39,091 nucleotides of DNA from Acidobacteriota bacterium (lineage in GTDB: Bacteria; Acidobacteriota; Terriglobia; Bryobacterales; Bryobacteraceae). Below, one piece after another: positions 1 to 7,787 of the stretch (position 1 is its first letter; each line of letters starts with the position of its first letter). Where the stretch lies: assembly GCA_003223115.1 (NCBI GenBank), contig QHXW01000224.1, positions 1 through 39,091 of the forward strand. Direction: 5' to 3'. Under the pieces are notes generated by a model. It did not search any database and was not told where the DNA came from. It saw only the letters and a program-made list of their open reading frames with translations. A program made the position numbers and the translations under genes.

Positions 1-993
1 CGAAACGACCGCAGGCGGTCGTGCTGAACTCGGAAGGCCAAACCAGCGGTGAGTTGGCGAGAATTCTCAAGGCACCGCGATCGAAGGTGTCCGAGTGGCT
101 CCAGCGCTATCAGATCCATGGAGTCGACGGCCTGCTGGAGGGCTATCGGTCGGGCCGGCCCTCGGAATTGACGGACCAGCAGCAGCAACAGTTGGGAGAT
201 ATTCTGGACAGCGGTCCGGTGGCTTACGGACTGGACAACGGCATCTGGACATCGCCTAGGTGATCGAGGAGGAGTTCGGCATCCAGTATCATCCCGGTCA
301 TGTACGCAAGTGGCTGCATGCGTGGGGATTTTCGGTGCAACGTCCGCGCCGTATTCTGGCCCGCGCCGATGTCGCGGCGCAGAACCGCTGGCGCCGCCGC
401 ATCTATCCGAACCAAAAAAAGCCCCAGCGCGGCACTGGGCGCTGATCTTCACGGACGAAGCCAGCTTCCGGCAGGACTCGACCCTGCACGCCACCTGGAG
501 CCGCGTGGGTTGCCCTCCAGATGTTTCGGTTACCGGAGAGCGCAAGAGCGTGAAGATTCTCGGCGCCATCGAACTTTGGCGCACGCGGTTCGATTATCGG
601 CAGGACACCGCCTTCAACGCCGGCACCTATCTCGGCTTGCTGGAACAACTGGCCCGGCGATATCGCCGCCAGGGCGCCCTCATGATTCAGGACAACGCCT
701 CCTACCATAAGGATGCCGAGGTGTGGAGCTGGTTCAAATCCAACCGGCATTGGCTGGAGGTGCATCAGTTGCCGCCCTACTCGCCAGAGTTGAATCCCAC
801 GGAACGGCTGTGGCAGCACACGCGCAAGACGGGGACTCACAATCGATTCTTTGGTGGTGTGGACACCCTGTTCGCCACCCTGACGCGTGTCTTCGGAGAG
901 ATGCAGTCACACCCACAACTAATCAGTTCCTATCTGGCCCTTTTTGTTGAACCTTATGTCCCTTTAATTATGCGCGCATGTAATAGCGTCTAG
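1..993 (+). pseudogene. IS630-family transposase, frameshifted, 5' end outside window
   Basis: The first part (open from the left edge to a stop at 261-263) has a helix-turn-helix segment (SGELARILKAPRSKVSEWL) typical of the IS630/Tc1 N-terminus. The DDE catalytic part lies in another frame up to 993: FTDEASF holds the first Asp, IQDNASYHK the second, and PPYSPELNPTERLW the terminal Glu. Three frames are used. The join at about 415-421 is a -1 step on a slippery A-AAA-AAG heptamer, so it may be programmed. The join near 257-263 has no slippery site: frame 1 stops just where frame 2 opens, and a few residues expected between TSPR and VIEEEFG appear missing, so this looks like a small deletion. 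The copy is therefore probably inactive. No terminal inverted repeat could be recognised after 993. Confidence 0.85.
415..444 (+). promoter_or_regulatory. Probable -1 programmed frameshift signal of the IS630 transposase
   Basis: In the upstream frame the codons read caA AAA AAG, which is the efficient bacterial slippery heptamer A-AAA-AAG (415-421). The downstream catalytic frame is exactly -1. Three bases later a perfect 6-bp hairpin can form, with arms CAGCGC (425-430) and GCGCTG (439-444) and an 8-base loop, placed where a stimulatory stem-loop would sit. Slippery site, direction and hairpin are seen; use in vivo is inferred from other IS families. Confidence 0.6.
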
Positions 994-1037
994 CTCGCTA
1001 CCACTCCTTCGCTTTTCCCGGCTCGACCGGATGCCCG

Positions 1038-2825
1038 TCACTTACCTGGGCTGGGCCGGTTTTCAACCACAGGAGCAGGTTTCACGCTGATCGCTGGAAG
1101 CTGGATGCCATCGCCGTATTTCGCAAGGTCAGGAATCGTTACAGGCAGGTGTCCGTGAATGGCGATCTCACCGTAGAGCGCCCGAACAGCCGCGATTTCA
1201 GACGGAGGTACGGTGCTGTACGTCGTCAGGTATGCGGCAACTTTTGGAAAATGGCGTAGAAGATACGGGCTACCAAGCGCAATCAGCGTCACGGGTTTTC
1301 CGCTCGCGACCAGCGAATCAATGAGCTTGGGAAAGCTTCCCGCCAACGCGACTTCTCCGCGATAAGCTGCCACTGAGACAAAGGCCGCCACCACGGCGCT
1401 GTCGCACGCTCCGGTCCGGGCCAGAGCTTCGTCCAGAGCTGCATCCGGCAGGGACGGATCGAGCGTGATGATCTGCGCGTTCGCCGTGCGCCGCCGCAAT
1501 TCCTGAGTGAACGCCTGTCCTTCGTTGGAGTAATGGCTTTCGGTGAGCACGATAAAACAGGTCTTGTCCGGCGCTTTGAGCGGAACCTGCGCGCTTTCGT
1601 TGCGCACCAGGGTCACGGCCCGGTCGGCCATGGTTTGCGCGCGCTCGTTGGCTTCGGGCGAATTGACCACGTCTGAAATCGCCTCCAGATTCACCAGCCT
1701 GTTTTTGTCGAGTCCCACTCTGATCTTGGCCGCAAGAACGCGCGTGACGCTTTGCTCGATGCGTTTCTGCGAAATCCTTCCGCGCCGCACCGCGGTCACG
1801 ATGGCGTTGACGGCTGCTTCCGGATCGGGCGGCATTAACAGGACGTCCGCACCTGCTTCGAGTGAACGCAACGCGGCTTCGGTCGTGCCATAGGTCTTCA
1901 CGATGGCGCCCATGTCCAGCGCATCGGTGACGGTGAGGCCCTGAAAACCGAGTTGATCGCGCAGCAGCTTTGTTAACACCACGGAAGAAAGAGTCGCCGG
2001 AAGTTCCGGGTTGCCAAGCTCCGGTACGGCGATGTGGGCCGTCATCACGGCGTCCACGCCTTTGGCGATCGCCGCGCGAAACGGAATCAGCTCCAGTTCA
2101 TTCAAGCGCTTCATGTCTCCAGGCAGCGAGGCGAGTCCCACGTGCGTGTCGGTGGCGGTGTCGCCGTGTCCGGGAAAATGCTTGGCTGTGGTCAACACCC
2201 GATCGCGGCGGTCGGATTGCGCTCCTTCGATGAATGCCACAACGTGGCGCGCCACCACTTGCGGATTCTCGCCAAACGAGCGGATGTTGATGATCGGGTT
2301 ATCAGGGTTATTGTTGACGTCCGCGTCTGGATAGAAGATCCACTGCACGCCGATCGCGCGCGATTCTCGGGCCGTCACTTCGCCTTCGTACCGCGTAAGC
2401 GCCGGGTCGCCGGTGGCTGCGAAAGCCATGGCATGGGGAAAAACCGTGGTGTCGTTGACTCGCATCGAGGCGCCGCGCTCGAAATCTCCGCCCACGATCA
2501 GCGGAATGCGCGTCATGCGCTGCATGCGATTGAGAAAAGCCGCCAGCTCGTGCGGCGTTGCCCGCTGCATCAGCCGGCCCTGCGCGACGTTCACCATAAT
2601 GAGGCCGCCCACCCGGACCTCGCGCACCAGATGAACGAATTTTCGGTACTCCCTGGAGCTGGTATTGGGTGCGTGGCCCGAGAAGGGGATCATGAAGAGC
2701 TGCGCGACTTTTTCACGCAGGCTCAACGATTTCATCCAGTGGTGAACGCCTTTGCTGACGGTTTTTTCGCTGGGATCCGCGGCGACCAGTAACGGCGCAA
2801 GAAGAAAAAGAGCCAAAACCCTCAT
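1038..2825 (-). CDS. Secreted glycoside hydrolase family 3 protein (beta-N-acetylhexosaminidase-like)
   Basis: 595 residues from the ATG at 2825, chosen because it begins a clear signal peptide (MRVLALFLLAPLLVAA); an upstream extension would run into the neighbouring gene. The catalytic TIM barrel covers about residues 30-350 and carries the NagZ-type signature KHFPGHGDTATDTH (215-228). The TDALDM segment near residue 300 is where GH3 enzymes place the nucleophile Asp. About residues 370-595 look like the GH3 C-terminal alpha/beta domain, so this is the two-domain form rather than the short (about 340-residue) NagZ of enteric bacteria. The likely substrate is a terminal beta-N-acetylglucosaminide, for example in peptidoglycan turnover, but substrate is inferred from the motif only. 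It lies 37 bases downstream of a response regulator gene on the same strand, so co-transcription is possible. Confidence 0.88.
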   Translation of the reverse strand: MRVLALFLLAPLLVAADPSEKTVSKGVHHWMKSLSLREKVAQLFMIPFSGHAPNTSSREYRKFVHLVREVRVGGLIMVNVAQGRLMQRATPHELAAFLNRMQRMTRIPLIVGGDFERGASMRVNDTTVFPHAMAFAATGDPALTRYEGEVTARESRAIGVQWIFYPDADVNNNPDNPIINIRSFGENPQVVARHVVAFIEGAQSDRRDRVLTTAKHFPGHGDTATDTHVGLASLPGDMKRLNELELIPFRAAIAKGVDAVMTAHIAVPELGNPELPATLSSVVLTKLLRDQLGFQGLTVTDALDMGAIVKTYGTTEAALRSLEAGADVLLMPPDPEAAVNAIVTAVRRGRISQKRIEQSVTRVLAAKIRVGLDKNRLVNLEAISDVVNSPEANERAQTMADRAVTLVRNESAQVPLKAPDKTCFIVLTESHYSNEGQAFTQELRRRTANAQIITLDPSLPDAALDEALARTGACDSAVVAAFVSVAAYRGEVALAGSFPKLIDSLVASGKPVTLIALGSPYLLRHFPKVAAYLTTYSTVPPSEIAAVRALYGEIAIHGHLPVTIPDLAKYGDGIQLPAISVKPAPVVENRPSPGK

Positions 2826-2862
2826 CAGAACGTTGGACGGCCGAACACTTTCGAGTATTGCA

Positions 2863-3327
2863 CTAACTTTGCGCCTGTCCGGCGTTCCGCGCTTTTTTGG
2901 CTGAAGCTTGCTGCGAAAGAGCCGGCTTGCGCTGAGGCTGGCGCGTAAGCAGACGGCGCACCGAACGCAGGATCGAATCGACTTCGCCTGCACTTTTTGA
3001 AAGTACCACGTCGGCTCCGGTGCTCTGCTCCGTCAATCCTAGTGGTTCGACGAAGCCTGACAGAAGGATTACCGGCATATCGGCGCGCAGTTTGCGAATG
3101 CGCGAGATCAGCTCCACTCCATCCATGTTGGGCATGCGAAAATCTGTGATCACCAGGTCCACTTGGTGCAGCGAGAGCTGATGCAAGGCCTCTTCGCCAT
3201 TTGTCGCGGTACGTATCGAGTACCCAAGCTCCTCGAGAACCGTTCTCCGCGCGACCAAACCATGCGGATTGTCATCTACGAGCAAAATGAGAGCGCCTTG
3301 CTGTGTCGGCGCGGGTGGTGTTCTCAT
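2863..3327 (-). CDS. Single-domain response regulator (receiver only)
   Basis: 154 residues containing one CheY-like receiver domain (about 13-130) and a basic, low-complexity tail (131-154). The acidic pair is D18/D19, the phospho-acceptor is D62 in VITDFRMPNMDG, the switch Ser is S90 in LLSGF, and the conserved Lys is K111. There is no output domain, so it must act by protein contact or as a phosphorelay intermediate. No histidine kinase lies nearby. No good ribosome-binding site is visible before the ATG. It sits 37 bases upstream of the GH3 gene on the same strand. Confidence 0.88.
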   Translation of the reverse strand: MRTPPAPTQQGALILLVDDNPHGLVARRTVLEELGYSIRTATNGEEALHQLSLHQVDLVITDFRMPNMDGVELISRIRKLRADMPVILLSGFVEPLGLTEQSTGADVVLSKSAGEVDSILRSVRRLLTRQPQRKPALSQQASAKKARNAGQAQS

Positions 3328-3413
3328 GGGGACCGTGCGAGGTTAACAGAGAGCCAATGACATGTCAATGATCTCGCATCGAATTGCAGAGAGACAATTT
3401 CCGGAGCTTGACT

Positions 3414-4547
3414 TTATTCGACTTCTCGTGGCGCGTTGTATCCGCCCTTGGCGATGATCGAATATTTAATTGGCTTGCCCTTCTCATCCACCACGCGCAA
3501 GGCTTCATTGGTCGCGGGATTCACCAGCTCGATCTTGATTTTGCGAAATTTCCCGTCACGCACTTGATTCGTTGGACTGTAAGTCAGCGTGTATTGATGA
3601 CGCAGTGAATCTCCGACCGCCGCAAAGATCCCGGGAAACTCGCCGTAGAAGCGCGGGAAATACGATTGACCACCGGTTTCCTTGGCGAATGTGCGCATCT
3701 GGTTGTCGGCCTGCAGGAAGTCCATCCGCTGCATGGCTCCCATCGCGCCACGCGAATCGTACCATTCACGCAACGCTTGCATCAGTCCGATGGCGTAGAT
3801 CGGCACGTTTGCGTTCTGCAGCGCTTTTCGTGTTTTGTCGAACGTTAACTTGCTGAAGGTATCAATACCAGAGGAAATCAAGACGATGGCCTTGCGCCCT
3901 TCGATGCTCGACATCCGATCGGCCGTATCCACCAGTGCGTCATACATGTTCGACTCGGAGAACCCCGCGATGCGCAGGCGTTGCATGGCTTCATTGATCT
4001 TGCGTTTATCCGTGGTGAAATCAGCCAGGATCTCGGGCCTCATGTCGTAGGCCACAACCGCCGCATAATCCTCGGGCTTGAGCGTTTCGATAAATCCATA
4101 GGCCGCTGAAAGCGTCTGGTACCAAGTCTCGGTCCAATATTGCTGGTATCGATTGCTGAACTCAATGACCAGACAGACAGTCATGGGCGCTTCACCGGTA
4201 TTGAAGCTGGCAACCTGCTGCGGAACATTGTCTTCCAGGATCCGGAAATCCTGCCGAGGAATATTAGGAATGAAATGGCCTTTGTTGTCCAGCACCGCCA
4301 CGTCTACGTTGACGACATTGGTCTCCACTTTGAAACTCGGCGTGCCTTCGGGAAGGTCGGCTTTGTTCTTGTTGAGTTTGGATGGAATCTTGGGAAGATC
4401 CGTCTCTGAGTCGGTAGCGCCTTTCTTGCGCGGCTTGGCGACCGTCTCACCAACGTCCTGTTTAGGACCTTCCTGGCCAGACAAAAGAAATGCGACTGTG
4501 ATAAAAGCCGCAAAAACGCACAACCCCATCCAGTACCGGGTCCTCAT
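3414..4547 (-). CDS. VWFA-related acidobacterial-type secreted protein
   Basis: About 377 residues from the ATG at 4547. An ATG four codons upstream (4559) is also possible, but AGAGG abuts that one, whereas it lies 12 bases before 4547. The N-terminus is a signal peptide or anchor (MGLCVFAAFITVAFLLSG). A low-complexity Lys-rich linker follows. Then comes the acidobacterial entry segment (VNVDVAVLDNKG, IPRQDFRILEDN), and a von Willebrand A fold from about residue 120 to 320. The family corresponds to the TIGR03436 type found in many copies in Acidobacteriota. The metal-site motif is degenerate: canonical DxSxS reads EFSNR at 129-133, so metal-dependent ligand binding may be weakened. Function is unknown in the family; an extracytoplasmic binding or assembly role is inferred. 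Confidence 0.85.
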   Translation of the reverse strand: MRTRYWMGLCVFAAFITVAFLLSGQEGPKQDVGETVAKPRKKGATDSETDLPKIPSKLNKNKADLPEGTPSFKVETNVVNVDVAVLDNKGHFIPNIPRQDFRILEDNVPQQVASFNTGEAPMTVCLVIEFSNRYQQYWTETWYQTLSAAYGFIETLKPEDYAAVVAYDMRPEILADFTTDKRKINEAMQRLRIAGFSESNMYDALVDTADRMSSIEGRKAIVLISSGIDTFSKLTFDKTRKALQNANVPIYAIGLMQALREWYDSRGAMGAMQRMDFLQADNQMRTFAKETGGQSYFPRFYGEFPGIFAAVGDSLRHQYTLTYSPTNQVRDGKFRKIKIELVNPATNEALRVVDEKGKPIKYSIIAKGGYNAPREVE

Positions 4548-4755
4548 ACACACACCCATCCTCTAGTTGTAGTTATACATCAGTTGACGCTCCTAGGCGC
4601 GGCCCCGTTACGTAAACTCCATCGGGCGGTCACGTGGGACTGCATCGGAATCTCCGCGCTGGCTCGATCCATCTCATGAAAGAGGGGATTTGTCGTTGGC
4701 TGCACGCTCAGTGTTTGCTGCTCGCGCCGCCAATGAGTAAACTAGTTGGCTTCTA

Positions 4756-5757
4756 ATGGGATTCGGCAAGCTCAGCCAGGCTCTCACCGCGAAGGAAATC
4801 TTTGACCTGGTCAAAGACGACCTGCAACGCGTCGAGAAAGAAATCAGCCGCGAATCGGTGGCCGGCGCCGACGCCATCACTGCCATCGGGCAGTACCTCC
4901 AGGAGGCCGGCGGAAAACGGCTGCGTCCCTCGCTGCTATTGATTTCGGCAAAGCTCATCGGCGACGCCGGTGAAAGCGCCATCCGGTTGGGAGCCGTGGT
5001 GGAACTGATTCATGCCGCCACCCTGGTGCACGACGACGTGATCGATGCCGCACAAACGCGCCGCGGCCGGCCTTCCATTAACGTACAGTGGGGCAATCAC
5101 ACCTCCGTGCTGGCGGGCGACTGGTTGTACATGCAGGCGTTTCAAATCGCCGTGCGCGAGCGCAATTTCCATATCCTGGACCTTCTCATCGGCCTCACCC
5201 AGATGATGGTGGAAGGCGAGCTGCTGCAACTGGAGCGAATCGGCCGCATCGATGTCACTGAAGCGGATTGCATGGAACTGGTGGACCGCAAAACGGCCTG
5301 CCTATTTTCGGCTTGCGCAAAGCTCGGCGCGATCGTGGCCGGCGCTGAGTCGCAAACCGAAGAGAAGCTCGGTGAATACGCCTGGAATCTGGGCATGGCT
5401 TTCCAGCTTGTAGATGATGTGCTGGATTTCACGGCGCGAGAGAAAACCTTAGGCAAGCCCGTGGGCGGCGACCTCCGTGAAGGCAAAGTGACTTTGCCGC
5501 TGGTTTATGCACTCGAGTGCGCCACCACCGAGGAGCGCGGTCTGGTGGAGCAGGTGCTGAGCGATCGCCACTACGGCAACGTGCCGCTTGACCGCATTCT
5601 GGCGCTAATTGAAAACTACAATGGCATCGACCGTGTGAAGGATCGCGCCCAGGCTTTCACCGATAAGGCGCGGCAGGTGATTGGCGAGTTTTCCGAATCG
5701 GCCTATCAGCGGGCTCTCTCGGCCATCACTGACCTGATCACTGACCGCGACCACTGA
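4756..5757 (+). CDS. Long-chain trans-polyprenyl diphosphate synthase
   Basis: 333 residues, normal for the family. It extends an allylic diphosphate with isopentenyl diphosphate to build the side chain of a quinone (probably menaquinone in this group). Visible motifs are GGKRLRPS (52-59), the first Asp-rich motif DDVID (93-97) followed by TRRGRPS, and the second Asp-rich motif DDVLD (220-224) in AFQLVDDVLDF. The product length class (hepta-, octa- or longer) cannot be fixed from sequence alone. The ATG at 4756 matches the family's N-terminus although no Shine-Dalgarno sequence precedes it. It is transcribed away from the VWFA gene and converges on the FecR-domain gene. Confidence 0.9.
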   Translation: MGFGKLSQALTAKEIFDLVKDDLQRVEKEISRESVAGADAITAIGQYLQEAGGKRLRPSLLLISAKLIGDAGESAIRLGAVVELIHAATLVHDDVIDAAQTRRGRPSINVQWGNHTSVLAGDWLYMQAFQIAVRERNFHILDLLIGLTQMMVEGELLQLERIGRIDVTEADCMELVDRKTACLFSACAKLGAIVAGAESQTEEKLGEYAWNLGMAFQLVDDVLDFTAREKTLGKPVGGDLREGKVTLPLVYALECATTEERGLVEQVLSDRHYGNVPLDRILALIENYNGIDRVKDRAQAFTDKARQVIGEFSESAYQRALSAITDLITDRDH

Positions 5758-5771
5758 CGTTCCACGTGAAA

Positions 5772-5806
5772 TAAGCATTCCGCCGCTGCACGCGCGGATT
5801 CGCTTA
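5772..5806. terminator. Imperfect hairpin between convergent genes
   Basis: The arms TAAGCATTCCGC and GCGGATTCGCTTA can pair imperfectly around a short GC-rich loop, midway between the convergent polyprenyl synthase and FecR-domain genes. There is no T tract. It may act as a bidirectional termination or decay-blocking structure, but support is weak. Confidence 0.3.
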
Positions 5807-5836
5807 CTCTCAAAACAGATCTAAAGGACTTGCTCC

Positions 5837-7666
5837 TTAAGCTCCCTTTTTCCCGCTGCCTTTGTCCGAATGGGACCCTGCATCGTCGCTCGATCTTGAG
5901 CTGCCGGAGCTCGGCTGCGAATGCGCGGGTGGTGGGGCAGCGGGCGTCGGCGCAGCCGGCGGCGGACTTGGCGCGGGTGTGCTCGGAGCCGGAGCCGTTG
6001 AATGCGGCGGTGCTGTCCCCGAAGACCCACCTGCATGGGAGGGCGGTTCCGCGGTGTGGTGTACCGGCAACGCCGGAACCGCCGGCACAACAGCGGGCGG
6101 AGCCGGCGGACTGGGATGCGATGGCGGGGCCGCGCGCGGATCACGACTCTCTCCACGAGGCATGCCCGTAAGTCCCGTCTGCCCGGGCGTTGGTACAGCC
6201 GGAGGCTGCGAAGAAGACGGAGGAGGCGGCGACGGATGTTCGCGCCGGTGTGGACGCTGTTCCGGCGGATTCACGACCACAATGCTCGAGTACACGGGAA
6301 CCGGATAATACACCTCGACCGGTTCCGGTACAGGCACGTAAACTGCCGCACGCGGCGCGCTGTTTGGCCCCCCGTCTTCAGCCGAGTCCGTAACCTGTGG
6401 CTGAGCAGAAGCCTGCTGAGGCTGGGCAACGGGTGCCATCTGGGCTGCGAGTTCGGATGAAGGCTCGAAAGTCACTCCTGGAAGGACAGGCACAATGCGC
6501 GTGCTGCCTGCGCGCAACACCGGACGTTGCGCCTCGAGGCGAGCAGAATCGAAAGCGGGCGACGGCGGAGCAACGGTGAACGCGGCGTTTGTGGTTTTGA
6601 GTTTTTCTTCGGACTCGGCCGGAATCAACTCGCGCGCGTCCGCAGTCCAGCGCGCCAGCGTGGTGTTAATCCTCAAATAAAGACGTGGAACCGCTCGCGC
6701 ATCCCAGCTTTCACCCGGCGCCAAGGGCCCCCAGCCGATGAGATTTGTCTGGCGCAGCCAGTACACCTCGCCGGGCTTGAAGGTCAGAGTTTTGCCTGGC
6801 ACCCAGGCCCAGCCGATCCCGCTTGGCTCAATCCAGCGGCCATAATGAAACGGCAGCCAGCCCCAGGACTCATTGGCGATCCAGGTGAAGCCGGTCTCGT
6901 CGTACCACAGCCAATGTCCATCTCGATAGGGCACCCATCCTTCCGACACCTTTGGTTTCCAGACAAGCCCGTAATCAGCCGTCTGAATCCAGGTGCCGTT
7001 GGCATCCAGATCCACCAGACCGTAATGGAGACCGGGCACATGGCGTGAAGAAGTTGTCGACGCCAGCAGCCGGTCGCGCTGCTCATCCCAGCGGTCTGCA
7101 TCGAGCGGGGTGATCTCCCGATAAAGGAAGAATCGAGCCTGGTTTGCGGCCTCAGTGCGGGCGGTCTGGCCTTCGGGCAGGTCTAATTCAGCGGCAGGCG
7201 AGGAGAACCGCACATTGCCCTCGAGCACCGCAATCTGGCTGGCATCCTGGTTAACTTCGAGACGCGCCCGCACTCCCGAGCGCACAGTGGCTTGCGCTCC
7301 CGGAACGGCCAGGATCAACGCGTCGCGGCGAGCCGGTTGGCCGGTGAAGTAGGCCAGGCCGTGATCGAGTGAAACCAGCGTCACACGCTGACCCGTGGAC
7401 AGGCGGGTATAGTCGGAAAGCTCGCAGAGCGCGTCCCCCACAAGCCGTAGCGCGCTGCCGTCATCCAGCTCAATTTCAACGCGTCCAGACGCCGCCGTCC
7501 GGATCCAAGTGGATTCCACCAGCGGCGTATTGCGCACCGCCGGCCGCCAGGAATCAGCCGCGTGGAACTGTACTTCCACTTTGCCATCCAGCTCGCCGAC
7601 GCGCGCCACCCGAAACGGAGCGGCCCCGAGCGCCACGGGAAGCCATAACCAGGCCAGCGTTTTCAT
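5837..7666 (-). CDS. Secreted FecR-domain protein with Trp-rich module and Pro-rich tail
   Basis: 609 residues from the ATG at 7666, fixed by a strong AGGAGG six bases upstream and by the signal peptide MKTLAWLWLPVALGAA. Residues about 20-155 resemble the FecR fold (VGELDGKVEV, ESTWIRTAASGRVEI, AVPGAQATVRSG, IAVLEGNVRF). About 210-330 is rich in Trp/Gly/Tyr with repeated W-x-P-Y-x-x-G-x-W style segments (EGWVPYRDGHWLWYD, GWLPFHYGRW), matching the DUF6600 type. From about residue 400 the protein is Pro/Ala/Ser-rich and presumably disordered, ending in a basic SDKGSGKKGA. There is no transmembrane anchor or sigma factor partner, so it is not a classical FecR signal transducer. An extracytoplasmic surface or polymer-binding role is possible; function is unknown. 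Confidence 0.82.
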   Translation of the reverse strand: MKTLAWLWLPVALGAAPFRVARVGELDGKVEVQFHAADSWRPAVRNTPLVESTWIRTAASGRVEIELDDGSALRLVGDALCELSDYTRLSTGQRVTLVSLDHGLAYFTGQPARRDALILAVPGAQATVRSGVRARLEVNQDASQIAVLEGNVRFSSPAAELDLPEGQTARTEAANQARFFLYREITPLDADRWDEQRDRLLASTTSSRHVPGLHYGLVDLDANGTWIQTADYGLVWKPKVSEGWVPYRDGHWLWYDETGFTWIANESWGWLPFHYGRWIEPSGIGWAWVPGKTLTFKPGEVYWLRQTNLIGWGPLAPGESWDARAVPRLYLRINTTLARWTADARELIPAESEEKLKTTNAAFTVAPPSPAFDSARLEAQRPVLRAGSTRIVPVLPGVTFEPSSELAAQMAPVAQPQQASAQPQVTDSAEDGGPNSAPRAAVYVPVPEPVEVYYPVPVYSSIVVVNPPEQRPHRREHPSPPPPSSSQPPAVPTPGQTGLTGMPRGESRDPRAAPPSHPSPPAPPAVVPAVPALPVHHTAEPPSHAGGSSGTAPPHSTAPAPSTPAPSPPPAAPTPAAPPPAHSQPSSGSSRSSDDAGSHSDKGSGKKGA

Positions 7667-7787
7667 GGACGCCTCCTGTCCGTCATTATGACGGTCAGCA
7701 TCCTCTCCACGTTGCAGCCAATTTTCACGTCGCGGGTACCATGGAGTATATGACAAGCGCGGCGCCCAGGAATGGGAGAGCACGGGG

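Noticed and set aside
1038-2993. Longer start for the GH3 gene at 2993
   Set aside because: It would overlap the response regulator gene and bury the signal peptide.
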